From the NCBI RefSeq assembly GCF_015207655.1, contig NZ_JADEWN010000031.1, positions 1 to 59,519 of the forward strand: a DNA stretch of 59,519 nucleotides, in the 5' to 3' direction. This DNA comes from Gloeocapsopsis crepidinum LEGE 06123. Lineage in GTDB: Bacteria; Cyanobacteriota; Cyanobacteriia; Cyanobacteriales; Chroococcidiopsidaceae. How positions within the stretch are numbered: the first letter of the stretch is position 1; each line of letters starts with the position of its first letter. The notes beneath the pieces are model-generated. The model was not told the DNA's origin. It worked only from the letters and a program-made list of their open reading frames with translations, and did no database searches. This document shows, piece by piece, positions 1-9,559 of this stretch. Made by a program: the position numbers and the translations under genes.

Positions 1-2
1 CC

Positions 3-110
3 CCAACTACTGCATTCAGGGTTGATCTTCTCATTGCCACTGCACTCGATTTAATTAATCCCGTGCATTTGAAAAACTGGTTTACTCACTGTTGCTACTG
101 TGCCTCATAA
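3..110 (+). pseudogene. 3' tail of a transposase gene, cut by the window edge
   Basis: An open frame enters from the left edge and ends at a TAA at 108-110, giving 35 residues. The tail ends with a Trp-Phe-Thr-His-Cys-Cys-Tyr-Cys run before the stop. I recall such Cys-rich ends from cyanobacterial transposases, probably IS630- or IS5-type, but this is memory-based recognition of a short piece. Whether the gene is intact cannot be told from this window. No other gene occurs before 732. Confidence 0.4.
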
Positions 111-731
111 AACTGCAATAGGCTGTAACAAGCTTTGCCAATTTTCCAGCTTTACAACTTGTCTATACACAAAAAAATTTAAAAAAAACAAAGATTTTAA
201 TGGTATTTTAGATACCTAGAACTAAATTTTTAATATTCAATAATGTTCTGTTATATAGTTACTGTTTTACTTTTCATTGGATAAATCTTTGACAAATTAC
301 ATAAATAAATTTGCAGTATACATTTTTGAGCTTATTGTGAAATTTTTGATATTTTTTTGCTTTAGCATGAGAATTTATACTTTGCTTGGCTATTCTTAAA
401 AAAAGTTGGAGATTGTCTTTAGTTCAAATGAATTCAATGCTTAAATTCAATAACTGTTTATCAATATTTTTTAATTAAGTAAAAGTTAGTGCCTAATTTA
501 ATTTTTTGGTTGCTTTTTTATTCTAATTATAAAGCTACATAAGTTTTAAGTATAAACAACAAAATATTATTAATTGTTAAAACATAGGAAAATAGTTTTT
601 ACAACTTATATATCTTTGACAATACATTGCTCTAAAACACATACATATATTGAGTTTTGTGTGATGGATAATAGTTTACTCGATGTCTAGATTGCTGATA
701 CATAATCATCTTGAATTAGGAGAATGTTTTT
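111..731. other. AT-rich intergenic region upstream of glf
   Basis: About 620 bases of very AT-rich DNA with no convincing reading frame on either strand. Two TTGACA hexamers (289-294 and 616-621) are present, but neither has a well-spaced TATAAT-like partner; the second is followed by TACATA after 20 bases. The polysaccharide operon promoter probably lies here. The position is not settled by the sequence. Confidence 0.5.
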
Positions 732-1850
732 ATGTTCGATTACTTGGTTGTTGGTGCAGGGTTTGCAGGTAGTGTTTTAGCTGAGCGGTTGGCAAATCAG
801 TTGGACAAGAAAGTGCTGATTATTGATCGCCGCAATCATATTGGTGGCAATGCTTATGACCATTACAACAACGATGGAGTTCTAGTACATAAGTATGGTC
901 CGCACATTTTTCATACGAACTCCAGCGATGTATTTGAGTATTTATCATTGTTTACTGAGTGGCGACATTATGAACACCGAGTACTTGCTAGTGTCGATGG
1001 TCAGCTTGTACCAATTCCTATTAACTTAAACACCATTAATAAACTCTACGGGTTAAACCTCAGTGCATTTCAGTTAGAAGAATTTTTAGCATCGGTGGCG
1101 GAACCACGAGACAAAATTTTGACCTCAGAAGATGTCGTAGTCAGTAAAGTGGGACGAGAATTGTATGAAAAGTTCTTCCGTAACTATACACGTAAACAAT
1201 GGGGCATTGATCCGTCAGAACTCGATCGCTCTGTAACTGCCCGTGTTCCAACCCGAATAAACCGAGACGATCGCTATTTCACAGATACCTATCAAGCAAT
1301 GCCACTTTATGGTTTTACGCGGATGTTTGAAAATATGCTCAACCATCCGAATATTAAAATCATGCTCAATACGGATTATCGTGAAATTCAAAAGGTCATT
1401 TCTTATAAAGAAATGATTTACACAGGTCCAGTAGATGAGTTTTTTGATTACAGGTTTGGTAAGTTGCCTTATCGCTCGCTAGCCTTTAAGCACGAAACTC
1501 ACGAGCGACCAACCTTTCAGCCTGCACCCGTTGTCAATTATCCCAACGAACATCCATACACTCGCGTTACAGAGTTCAAATATTTAACGGGACAGGAACA
1601 TGCAAAAACCAGCATTGTGTACGAGTTTCCTAAAGCAGAAGGCGATCCTTACTATCCCATTCCTTGTCCTGAAAATGCAGAAATATACAAAAAATACAAA
1701 GCACTGGTAGACGCAACTCCAGAAGTACATTTTGTAGGGCGACTGGCAACTTACAAGTACTACAACATGGATCAGGTTGTCGCGCAAGCCTTAACGATAT
1801 TTAAACAAATTAGTAGCAAAGAGTTACTAGAAGTAGCGGTAAATCGTTGA
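732..1850 (+). CDS. glf: UDP-galactopyranose mutase
   Basis: This flavoenzyme interconverts UDP-galactopyranose and UDP-galactofuranose, the donor for galactofuranose in surface glycans. The 372 residues match the usual bacterial length. An N-terminal FAD-binding Rossmann motif (GAGFAGS, residues 8-14) is followed by the family segments HKYGPHIFHT (around 53-62) and RKQWG (around 154-158). The ATG at 732 has an AGGAGA ribosome site at about 719. It is the first gene of a co-directional polysaccharide block, so the polymer probably contains Galf. Identification is by clear family motifs along the whole length. Confidence 0.95.
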   Translation: MFDYLVVGAGFAGSVLAERLANQLDKKVLIIDRRNHIGGNAYDHYNNDGVLVHKYGPHIFHTNSSDVFEYLSLFTEWRHYEHRVLASVDGQLVPIPINLNTINKLYGLNLSAFQLEEFLASVAEPRDKILTSEDVVVSKVGRELYEKFFRNYTRKQWGIDPSELDRSVTARVPTRINRDDRYFTDTYQAMPLYGFTRMFENMLNHPNIKIMLNTDYREIQKVISYKEMIYTGPVDEFFDYRFGKLPYRSLAFKHETHERPTFQPAPVVNYPNEHPYTRVTEFKYLTGQEHAKTSIVYEFPKAEGDPYYPIPCPENAEIYKKYKALVDATPEVHFVGRLATYKYYNMDQVVAQALTIFKQISSKELLEVAVNR

Positions 1851-1925
1851 CAAGTCTTAGAAAAACTAGAATTTATCAACTTATTTTCATCGGTTCAAGA
1901 ACCAAATTTAAATAAGCTAAAATCT

Positions 1926-2807
1926 ATGAATACTATACTCCCTGCAGTTTCAATTATTACTCCTGCTTACAAGCGAATTGATTATTTAGCAGAAGCTATT
2001 GAAAGTGCTCTATCTCAAACTTTTTCAGATTTTGAACTCATTGTTTGTGATGACAGTGCTGAACCAAAAATAGAAGCCCTTTGTCATAGCTATGGAGATT
2101 CTCGAATTATTTATCGAGCAAATAAACAGCGATTAGGAATTGCCATGAATAATTTTGGTGGCTTTCAAGCTGCTCGATCTGACTTGATAGCAAAACTAGA
2201 TGACGACGATCGCTGGACACCTCATTTTTTAGAAAAGTTGGTTCCAGTGATGCAATCTAATCCTCGCATTTGTCTTGCTTTCAGCGATCACTGGCTGATT
2301 GATTCTGAAGGAAGGCATATGATTGAAGCAACTGAAGAACAGACTACCAAATTTGGCAGACATCTTCTTACCCAAGGTTTAGTTAAACAGCCTAAACTTT
2401 TAATTTCTAATAAATCCATCCCTCTTGCATCATCAGCAGTTTTTCGTAAATCAGCCATTGATTGGTCAGCCTACTCTGACAAGGTAGGAGGTGCATACGA
2501 TCTCTTTTTAAGCTTTTGTCTTATAAGTAGTGGCATGGACGTTTTTTATATACCAGAAAGACTAACTGAGTATCGGATTCACTCTGGAAGTGGAACTTCG
2601 ACTCGGAAGATACAAAATTCTCTAGAAACTCTTTTCGTATCGGAAAAAATTTATACAAATCCCTGTTTTGAGGGGATTGCATTTGATTATAGAAATGTTT
2701 GTGTTTATAACAGTAAAAGAACTGGTAACGCTTACCTAAGAGAAGGAAAATTTCTAAGGGCTTTAGCTTACTACAGTAGAGCTTTAAAGTATTATTTTTG
2801 GGGTTAA
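1926..2807 (+). CDS. Glycosyltransferase family 2
   Basis: A 293-residue GT-A fold glycosyltransferase. The N-terminus shows the GT2 start VSIITPAYKR (about residues 8-17), a nucleotide-binding CDDS segment near 41-44, and a DDDD metal/nucleotide motif (KLDDDDRW, about 90-97), an extended version of the usual DxD. No membrane segment is obvious, so it is likely a cytosolic or membrane-associated enzyme adding a sugar to a lipid-linked glycan. It lies 75 bases after glf in the same direction. Donor and acceptor cannot be predicted. Confidence 0.9.
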   Translation: MNTILPAVSIITPAYKRIDYLAEAIESALSQTFSDFELIVCDDSAEPKIEALCHSYGDSRIIYRANKQRLGIAMNNFGGFQAARSDLIAKLDDDDRWTPHFLEKLVPVMQSNPRICLAFSDHWLIDSEGRHMIEATEEQTTKFGRHLLTQGLVKQPKLLISNKSIPLASSAVFRKSAIDWSAYSDKVGGAYDLFLSFCLISSGMDVFYIPERLTEYRIHSGSGTSTRKIQNSLETLFVSEKIYTNPCFEGIAFDYRNVCVYNSKRTGNAYLREGKFLRALAYYSRALKYYFWG

Positions 2808-2848
2808 AAATGTATGTTTTATTGATTGAGAATTAAGAAATTTTGAAT

Positions 2849-3907
2849 ATGGATAATTTTCTATTAGTTAGTATCGTTATTAATAATTACACTTACGATC
2901 GCTTTTTATCCCAAGCAATTGACAGTGCTTTAAATCAAACCTATTCTCCTATTGAGGTTATTGTTGTTGATGACGGCTCCACAGACAACTCTCGTAAGAT
3001 TATTGCAGAGTACGGCGATCGCATCATTCCAATTTTGCAACCTAATGGAAAGCAAGCAGCTGCTTTTAATAGTGGATTTGCGAAAAGTCGAGGTGAGATC
3101 ATTTTATTCCTTGACTCTGACGATTACCTACTCCCTCATGCAGTAGAACGCATTGTCGCTGTTTGGCAACCAAATATTGCTAAGGTGCATTACCGCTTAT
3201 CAGTGGTAGATACTTCTGGTCAATCTCTCGGTTATTCCTCTCCTCAAGGCAGCCAACCGCTAGCAAATGGTGAAGTTTGGCGGACTTTACTGAAGTTTGG
3301 CGGATACGTCAGTACACCTACGAGTGGCAATGCACTCAATCGAAAGGCAATGGAGCCAATTTTTCCCATTCCTGATGAATATAAATTGACAGCCGACGAT
3401 TACTTATCTATCTCGATCCCTTTTTATGGAGAAGTTGTTGCAATCGAAGAACCACTTGGTGCTTACCGAATTCATGATAGCAATCAATGGGCGCTGGCAT
3501 CAGTGACGGGCGATCGCTTCCGTCGCTTTGTTCGGCACGATTTACAGAACTATGCTTTGCTAGTGCAGAAAGCCAATGCACTAGGCTACGCAGTACCCAA
3601 AGATTTGGAACAGAGATCGATCGGACGGCTGTGGTCTCGCATTATCTCTTTAAGACTAGATGCTGCAAACCATCCTGTTGCCTCTGATTGCACATTGTCA
3701 CTGATTTATCAAGGAATCCGTTCTCTGTGGAAGTATTCTACCTTTAACTGGCAAAAGCGACTCATCTATAGCCTGTGGTTTCTCTGGGTTGGGTTGATGC
3801 CAATACCTTTAGCAAAACCAGCGATGACCTGGTTATATGCTCCTCAATTTCGACCAAGAGCAATTGACTGGACTGTTAAGAGAATTCGCGTTCTAGTAAG
3901 TGGTTAA
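2849..3907 (+). CDS. Glycosyltransferase family 2
   Basis: A second GT2 enzyme of about 352 residues. It has the family N-terminus (VSIVINNYTYDRFL), the VVDDGSTDNS segment (around 38-47) and the DxD-type motif FLDSDDY (around 92-98). The C-terminal third contains a hydrophobic stretch (WFLWVGLMPIPLA) that may contact the membrane. I take the ATG at 2849 rather than the TTG six bases upstream. The gene overlaps the next one by 8 bases, indicating an operon and translational coupling. Specificity is unknown. Confidence 0.9.
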   Translation: MDNFLLVSIVINNYTYDRFLSQAIDSALNQTYSPIEVIVVDDGSTDNSRKIIAEYGDRIIPILQPNGKQAAAFNSGFAKSRGEIILFLDSDDYLLPHAVERIVAVWQPNIAKVHYRLSVVDTSGQSLGYSSPQGSQPLANGEVWRTLLKFGGYVSTPTSGNALNRKAMEPIFPIPDEYKLTADDYLSISIPFYGEVVAIEEPLGAYRIHDSNQWALASVTGDRFRRFVRHDLQNYALLVQKANALGYAVPKDLEQRSIGRLWSRIISLRLDAANHPVASDCTLSLIYQGIRSLWKYSTFNWQKRLIYSLWFLWVGLMPIPLAKPAMTWLYAPQFRPRAIDWTVKRIRVLVSG

Positions 3908-5120
3908 AGAAGAAATGAAGGTCGATACACTACCAGAAGTTAAGCTTGTAGAGAATAAAAAAAGTCGAGATTTGCGTGTTTTATTTGTCAGTCATACTTA
4001 CGTCGTTGGTGTTAATCAGGGCAAGTTAGCTGCGATCGCAGCAACAGATCGCGTTAAAGTTGGGTTACTTGTTCCCAGTAACTGGAAAGCTTTGGAGTGG
4101 AATCGCCTTATTCCAGTTGAGAACCCTTATTCCAGCATCCAACTTTATGAAGCATCAGTTCTATTTAGCGGTCGTGGAGGTGCTCACATCTATACTCCTT
4201 GGCTGCTCTGGCGAGTTTTGAACGATTTTCAGCCAGATATTGTCCAGGTTGAGGAAGAAGTCTTCTCTCTGCTTGCCTTTGAGTTTGCTATTTGGAGTAG
4301 GTTGACAGGTAAACCCTTGGTTGTATTTGGTTGGGAAAACCTAGAGCGATCGCTTTCTGCTTTGCGCCAGTGGACGTGTCGATTTGTACTCAATACTGCT
4401 CGCGCTTTAATTCCTGGTAATGAGGATGGGGCGAGACTCATGAGGCAGTGGGGCTATAACGGAGCGATCGCAGTTATGCCCCAAATGGGAGTGGATACTA
4501 AGTTCTTCTCACCTCAATTGTTGGATTGCAATCATGATGAGTTCAATATTGGATTTTTGGGGCGATTAGTACCTGAAAAGGGCATCGACATTCTGTTTGC
4601 CGCCGCACGTCAACTACAAGAGCAGGGACTCAAATTTAAAATTACCCTATGCGGGTCTGGAATTGCCGAAGCATCTCTCAAAGACAACGCAGAAACTCAA
4701 CAAATTGCCGATGCGATCGCGTGGCGAGGAGCAATCCGACACGAACAGGCTCCCGCTGAGATTAGCAAATTCGATGTTTTAGTTTTGCCTTCGCGATCAA
4801 CTTCTGATTGGAAAGAGCAGTTTGGTCACGTACTAATTGAGGCAATGGCAATGGGAGTTCCGGTGATAGGCTCCAGCTGCGGTGAAATTCCCAATGCGAT
4901 CGGGCGATCGGATTTAGTTTTCCAAGAAGGTGATGCTTTTGGACTAGCAGCAATTTTGAAACGCATGATTTGTGACTCAGCTTGGCGACAGGAAGTAAAA
5001 CAATACGGAATTAGCAGAGTGCAGCAACTCTATTCCCACGAGCAGATTGCACAAAGGTTACTGAATCTGTGGCAGACAGCGATCAATCAGAAGCAAGCGG
5101 AGGTAATCGAATGCGCATAG
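3900..5120 (+). CDS. Glycosyltransferase family 4 (GT-B fold)
   Basis: About 406 residues with an N-terminal GT-B half, then the typical C-terminal donor-binding half: GFLGRLVPEKGIDIL (about 219-233), LPSRSTSDWKEQFGHVLIEAMAMGVPVIG (about 299-327), which includes the E-x7-E region. Translation appears to start at GTG 3900, inside the end of the upstream GT2 gene; an ATG at 3915 is an alternative. The 3' end overlaps the next GT4 gene by 10 bases. Likely a cytosolic retaining glycosyltransferase of the polysaccharide pathway. Confidence 0.9.
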   Translation: MVKEEMKVDTLPEVKLVENKKSRDLRVLFVSHTYVVGVNQGKLAAIAATDRVKVGLLVPSNWKALEWNRLIPVENPYSSIQLYEASVLFSGRGGAHIYTPWLLWRVLNDFQPDIVQVEEEVFSLLAFEFAIWSRLTGKPLVVFGWENLERSLSALRQWTCRFVLNTARALIPGNEDGARLMRQWGYNGAIAVMPQMGVDTKFFSPQLLDCNHDEFNIGFLGRLVPEKGIDILFAAARQLQEQGLKFKITLCGSGIAEASLKDNAETQQIADAIAWRGAIRHEQAPAEISKFDVLVLPSRSTSDWKEQFGHVLIEAMAMGVPVIGSSCGEIPNAIGRSDLVFQEGDAFGLAAILKRMICDSAWRQEVKQYGISRVQQLYSHEQIAQRLLNLWQTAINQKQAEVIECA

Positions 5121-6223
5121 CGATCGCTCGCACAATGGCTGAGTTTAGCTTAGATATTTACACAGATAATCTCATTGCAGGACTGAGAAAAGCTCGTCCA
5201 GAATGGGAAATCCTGGAGTTAGTTCCCAAATCATTTGATCGTACTAGTTCTTCACTGTCTGTAAGAATTAAAAAATACTACGAACGGTTCTGGCGCTATC
5301 CCCAGTTTGTTCAACAGCAAGAGGCAGATCTTATTCATATAGTAGAACCCTGCGATGCCAACATTGTCTATTGGTTAAGAAAAACGAATCGACCAGTTGT
5401 CGTTACCTGCCACGATCTAGTCAACTTTTTTTACAAAGACAATTTACAAGGCTCTGTCCAATTACCAATTGTTAGCAGGCATGCTTGGCTGCATTCCGTC
5501 AATGGGATGCGTTACGCAGATGGGATTATTGCTGTTTCCTCCGCCACTGCAAAAGATACAACGCAGATCTTGAAGATCGATCCAACTCAAATTACAGTGA
5601 TTCCCAATGCGGTAGAATCCATATTTCACCCCCTGCCAAAATCAGAAGTTACTGCTTTTCGTCAGCAACAAGGCATTGCACCGGAGACTTTATGTCTGCT
5701 GAATGTAGGAGCTAATCACCCCCGCAAGAATATTGACACAATTCTTCGGGCGATCGCAATTCTTAAAGACAAAAAACTGCCTATCTTGTTCTGCAAAGCC
5801 GGAGCAGACTTTACAGCACAGCAAAAGCAATTTATTCAGGCTTGCAAACTTGAATCGACAGTTCGATATATTGGAAAACCCGATAAATCAACTCTGGTAC
5901 AGTTTTACAATGCTGCCGAGCTTTTGTTAGCCCCCTCGCTGCATGAAGGCTTTGGGATTACATTGCTGGAAGCAATGGCATGCGGTACGCCAGTTGTCAC
6001 TTCTAATACTTCTGCTATGCCAGAAGTGGTTGGTAATGCTGGAGTATTAGTCAACCCTAAAAGTCCAGACGAAATCGTTGCCGCTATTATTCATTTATAT
6101 TACGACCCGACACATTATCAAGAACTAGTCAAGCGCAGTTTGACGCGGGTTACAACCTTTACTTGGGAAAAAACAGCAGAGAAAGTGGCTGAAGTTTATA
6201 CCCGCATATTAATAGAAAAATGA
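5111..6223 (+). CDS. Glycosyltransferase family 4
   Basis: A 370-residue GT4 enzyme. I choose the ATG at 5111 because GGAGG sits at about 5099-5103 and the protein then begins MRIAIARTMAEFS, a normal GT-B start; the open frame extends further upstream without homology. C-terminal signatures include LNVGANHPRKNIDTIL and APSLHEGFGITLLEAMACGTPVVTSNTS, with the two conserved Glu residues of the E-x7-E motif. It overlaps the preceding gene by 10 bases. Role: sugar addition in the surface glycan; donor unknown. Confidence 0.92.
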   Translation: MRIAIARTMAEFSLDIYTDNLIAGLRKARPEWEILELVPKSFDRTSSSLSVRIKKYYERFWRYPQFVQQQEADLIHIVEPCDANIVYWLRKTNRPVVVTCHDLVNFFYKDNLQGSVQLPIVSRHAWLHSVNGMRYADGIIAVSSATAKDTTQILKIDPTQITVIPNAVESIFHPLPKSEVTAFRQQQGIAPETLCLLNVGANHPRKNIDTILRAIAILKDKKLPILFCKAGADFTAQQKQFIQACKLESTVRYIGKPDKSTLVQFYNAAELLLAPSLHEGFGITLLEAMACGTPVVTSNTSAMPEVVGNAGVLVNPKSPDEIVAAIIHLYYDPTHYQELVKRSLTRVTTFTWEKTAEKVAEVYTRILIEK

Positions 6224-6259
6224 CGATTTAACACTATTTTTTAAAACAGGAAATACCAA

Positions 6260-7018
6260 ATGATATTAATGTTTATCAAGGATATGCTCAGGCAAATACT
6301 TCCTCCATTGATCGCTATTCGCCTGATTGCCACAACCAATTACAAATCGGGCGAACCAGAATTGAAAATACTCAAAGACCTTGTAGATCCTAATAAAAAT
6401 AGTATTGATGTCGGTGCCAATAAAGGAGTTTATTCTTACTTTCTCTCGCAATTGTCCCAACACGTATTTGCTTACGAACCCAATCCAGAATTAGCAACAT
6501 TTCTGATTAAAGCCATTGGCTCAAAGGTTAGTGTCTACCCGATTGCCTTATCAAATGAAGAAGGAACTGCAACTCTATCGGTTCCTATTGTAGATACATT
6601 CGAGTACGACCAGCTTGGTAGCTTGAAGCACCAGGATAATTCTGAAAGAATGAAGACGTTTACTGTTCCTCTCAAACGCTTAGATGACCAAGGACATACT
6701 AATGTCGGATTTGTCAAAATTGATGTTGAAGGACACGAGGAAGCAGCGATTGATGGAGCTATTGACCTGCTTACCAAACAACGTCCAACTCTCATGATTG
6801 AGATTGAACAAAAACATCATACTGATAAGGATATCACTGAAATATTCTCTAAAATTCTGGCTTTGGGATATGAGGGGTTCTTTTTACTAGATGGAACTCT
6901 CAAAAGCCTGAACGAGTTTTCTAAGGAAAAACATCAAAATATTAGAAATTACAACGGTCTTTCCTCGTTAGGAAAAACCTACGTTTGTAATTTCATTTTC
7001 AAACCCCAATCTGCCTAA
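6260..7018 (+). CDS. FkbM family SAM-dependent methyltransferase
   Basis: A 252-residue class I methyltransferase. The SAM-binding motif I reads IDVGANKGVYS (about residues 49-59), the acidic motif II is VFAYEPNP, and the hallmark FVKIDVEGHE of the FkbM domain lies near 152-161. In glycan clusters FkbM enzymes usually O-methylate a sugar hydroxyl. Position between glycosyltransferase genes supports that role here. An AGGA ribosome site precedes the ATG. The methylated sugar cannot be told. Confidence 0.9.
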   Translation: MILMFIKDMLRQILPPLIAIRLIATTNYKSGEPELKILKDLVDPNKNSIDVGANKGVYSYFLSQLSQHVFAYEPNPELATFLIKAIGSKVSVYPIALSNEEGTATLSVPIVDTFEYDQLGSLKHQDNSERMKTFTVPLKRLDDQGHTNVGFVKIDVEGHEEAAIDGAIDLLTKQRPTLMIEIEQKHHTDKDITEIFSKILALGYEGFFLLDGTLKSLNEFSKEKHQNIRNYNGLSSLGKTYVCNFIFKPQSA

Positions 7019-7067
7019 ACCGCAATCTACAAAATTTAATTGGTTTACTCTTTCTATAAACCTCATT

Positions 7068-8315
7068 ATGAAAGTTTTGATATCAGCATATTCCTGCGAA
7101 CCAGGTCAAGGATCTGAGCCTGGCGTTGGCTGGAATGTAGTACAAGAAATTGCAAAATACCACCAGGTTTGGGTATTGACTCGTCCTGATGAGAGCAAGG
7201 ACATTATTGAGGCAGAACTGGCACGCAACCCTGTCCCAAGCCTGCATTTCGTCTACTTTACTTTACCCTTCTGGCAAGATAGCCGTCGTTGGGGACACTC
7301 TGGTGGAATGCAACTTCATTACTACCTGTGGCAAATCCAGGCATATTTTGTTGCTCGGCAGCTGCATCGAAAAATTGGTTTTGACCTGACTCATCATATC
7401 ACATTTGTGAGGCACTCTAGTCCCAGCTTTCTTGCTCTACTTCCTGTTCCATTCGTCTGGGGACCAGTGGGAGGAGGCGAGTCTGCGCCAAAAGCTTATT
7501 GGCAAGACTTCAACTTAAATAACCGGCTATATGAAATCTTGCGTAGTGTATGGCGCTGGATTGGAGAGCAAGATCCGTTTACTCGACTGACTGCTTGTCG
7601 TAGTGCGATCGCCTTTGCTACCACCTCAGATACCGCTCAACGGATATGTACTATAGGAGCGCCCCAGGTCAAGATTTTATCTCAGTGCAACCTATCCGAG
7701 CGAGAAATTCTACAACTTGTACAACTGCCTTCACCTCATACCCAACCTGTGCGATTTATCAGCATTGCTCGATTATTGCATTGGAAAGGATTACACTTAG
7801 CGCTACGTGCCTTTGCTGAAGCGAAACTTTCACATGCCGAGTACTGGATTTTAGGAGAAGGATCAGAATGGAAACGGTTGCAAACTTTATCTGAGGATTT
7901 AGGAATTAAGCATCAGCTTAAGTTTTTGGGACATCTACCCAGAGAAGAAGCTTTGGTCAAGCTAGGTAGTAGCTCGGCTCTAGTTCATCCTAGTTTACAT
8001 GATTCAGGAGGCTTGGTCTGTTTAGAGGCAATGGCAGCAGGTCGCCCTGTCATTTGTCTAGATTTAGGAGGACCCGCAGTTCAAGTGACTTCGGAAACAG
8101 GTTTTGTTGTTCCAGCAGACAACCCAAAGCAAAGTGTCTCTGGTATAGCCAGGGCAATGATTCAACTAGCTGAAGATGTAGACCTGCGCGTCAAAATGGG
8201 ACAGGCAGGACAACAGCGAGTCAGAGAGTTGTTTAGTTGGGATGCTCAAGGGAAACTATTCACACAAATTTATCAAGATTTAAATTCATCCCATCGCATG
8301 GCTATAAATATATAA
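7068..8315 (+). CDS. Glycosyltransferase family 4
   Basis: A 415-residue GT-B enzyme starting ISAYSCEPGQGSEPGVGW, an N-terminus seen in a cyanobacterial/proteobacterial subgroup of GT4. The donor-binding half shows FISIARLLHWKGL, then HPSLHDSGGLVCLEAMAAGRPVICLDLGGP with an intact E-containing motif. It follows the FkbM gene by about 50 bases in the same direction. Likely cytosolic addition of one sugar to the growing repeat unit. Specificity unknown. Confidence 0.9.
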   Translation: MKVLISAYSCEPGQGSEPGVGWNVVQEIAKYHQVWVLTRPDESKDIIEAELARNPVPSLHFVYFTLPFWQDSRRWGHSGGMQLHYYLWQIQAYFVARQLHRKIGFDLTHHITFVRHSSPSFLALLPVPFVWGPVGGGESAPKAYWQDFNLNNRLYEILRSVWRWIGEQDPFTRLTACRSAIAFATTSDTAQRICTIGAPQVKILSQCNLSEREILQLVQLPSPHTQPVRFISIARLLHWKGLHLALRAFAEAKLSHAEYWILGEGSEWKRLQTLSEDLGIKHQLKFLGHLPREEALVKLGSSSALVHPSLHDSGGLVCLEAMAAGRPVICLDLGGPAVQVTSETGFVVPADNPKQSVSGIARAMIQLAEDVDLRVKMGQAGQQRVRELFSWDAQGKLFTQIYQDLNSSHRMAINI

Positions 8316-8362
8316 ATTTCTGCCACGTATTGCAAATTTTTGAAGGAGTTACTTAATACTTA

Positions 8363-9559
8363 ATGCATATTTTAATTGCCGCTTTACATAGACCTTCAAA
8401 TCCTACAGGTATCTGTCGATATGCTGTGAATTTAGCTCAATGTCTGGCAGAGATAGAAGAGGTCAACCAAGTTACATTAGTTGTGGGTAACTGGCAAAAA
8501 CATTACTTTGAAACAGCTTTTTATTTAAAATCACCTAAAATTATTTTAAGCATTGTTGATATTAAAAATAGCTCTCTTTCTAGAAATCTTTGGTTTTTAT
8601 TTGGACTACCGAAGTTAGCAAAAGAACTCAATCCAGATATCATTCATTTATCATTTCCAATACCTTTTCTGCGATCGCGCTTTCTCTGTCCAGTTGTTGC
8701 TACTATTCACGACTTTTATCCTTACGAATATCCAGAAAATTTTGGCTATCGACAAGTTTTATTCAATCGTCTCTTTCTTAAGCAATGTATCTACCAAAGC
8801 GACGGTTTGACTTGTGTTTCTAAAACAACATTGGCAAGCTTCAAACGTTTTTTTCCTAGTATAAATTCAAAGAAAATAACCTCTATAATTTATAATTATG
8901 TCAATTTTGATGAAATTATTCCTCAACCTTTAGGAGAAATAGAAGATAATTTATACAGTCCATTTCTATTAACTATTGGTCAGCATCGCAAGAATAAAAA
9001 CCTAGATTTATTAATTCAATCGTTTGCCTTATTGCTACAAGAAAATAAGTTAGAACTTTCTACTAAGCTTGTCATTGTAGGCAGTGCAGGTCCTGAAACA
9101 GATAACCTTTCGCGATTGATTGCTCGACTGTCCTTAGAAGAGCAAGTATTAATGGTATCAGCAATTAACGATAGTAAATTATGCTGGTTGTATCAAAATT
9201 GCCAATTATTTGTCATTCCTTCTTCCACAGAAGGCTTTTGCATTCCCTTAGCAGAAGCCTTATATCTTTCGTGCCGAGTAGTTTGTTCAGCCATTCCAAT
9301 TTTTAAGGAGGTAGGTTCTGAGTCTTGCATCTATTTTGATTTGCAGGACAACCCAGTCGAAAACCTTTCCCAAGCCATCAGTCAGGCACTGGAGCAACCT
9401 TCTCCTAATCGAATCCGAGATGACCGATTTTCAAAGTCAAATGCAGCTTATAAATATCTGAAACTATATTCTAAAACGTGCCAATCTTCATGCAAACCAA
9501 ATTGCAATGATAAATCAACCGACAACTATTTTAAGGAAGAAAAAAGCAAGATTTATTAA
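8363..9559 (+). CDS. Glycosyltransferase family 4, possibly altered C-terminus
   Basis: About 398 residues with normal GT4 features: ALHRPSNPTGICRYA near the start, TIGQHRKNKNLDLLIQSF, and IPSSTEGFCIPLAEALYLSCRVV. The last ~30 residues, after KYLKLYSK, are unusual (Cys-, Asn- and Lys-rich). In this stretch the gene overlaps the next reading frame by 53 bases. The neighbouring frame continues open upstream of the next gene's ATG, so a small frameshift near 9470-9500 may have changed this tail. The catalytic region is unaffected. Confidence 0.85.
   Translation: MHILIAALHRPSNPTGICRYAVNLAQCLAEIEEVNQVTLVVGNWQKHYFETAFYLKSPKIILSIVDIKNSSLSRNLWFLFGLPKLAKELNPDIIHLSFPIPFLRSRFLCPVVATIHDFYPYEYPENFGYRQVLFNRLFLKQCIYQSDGLTCVSKTTLASFKRFFPSINSKKITSIIYNYVNFDEIIPQPLGEIEDNLYSPFLLTIGQHRKNKNLDLLIQSFALLLQENKLELSTKLVIVGSAGPETDNLSRLIARLSLEEQVLMVSAINDSKLCWLYQNCQLFVIPSSTEGFCIPLAEALYLSCRVVCSAIPIFKEVGSESCIYFDLQDNPVENLSQAISQALEQPSPNRIRDDRFSKSNAAYKYLKLYSKTCQSSCKPNCNDKSTDNYFKEEKSKIY

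Noticed and set aside
616-651. sigma-70 promoter for glf
   Set aside because: TTGACA is present, but the nearest TACATA is 20 bases away and TATATT 24 bases, outside good spacing.
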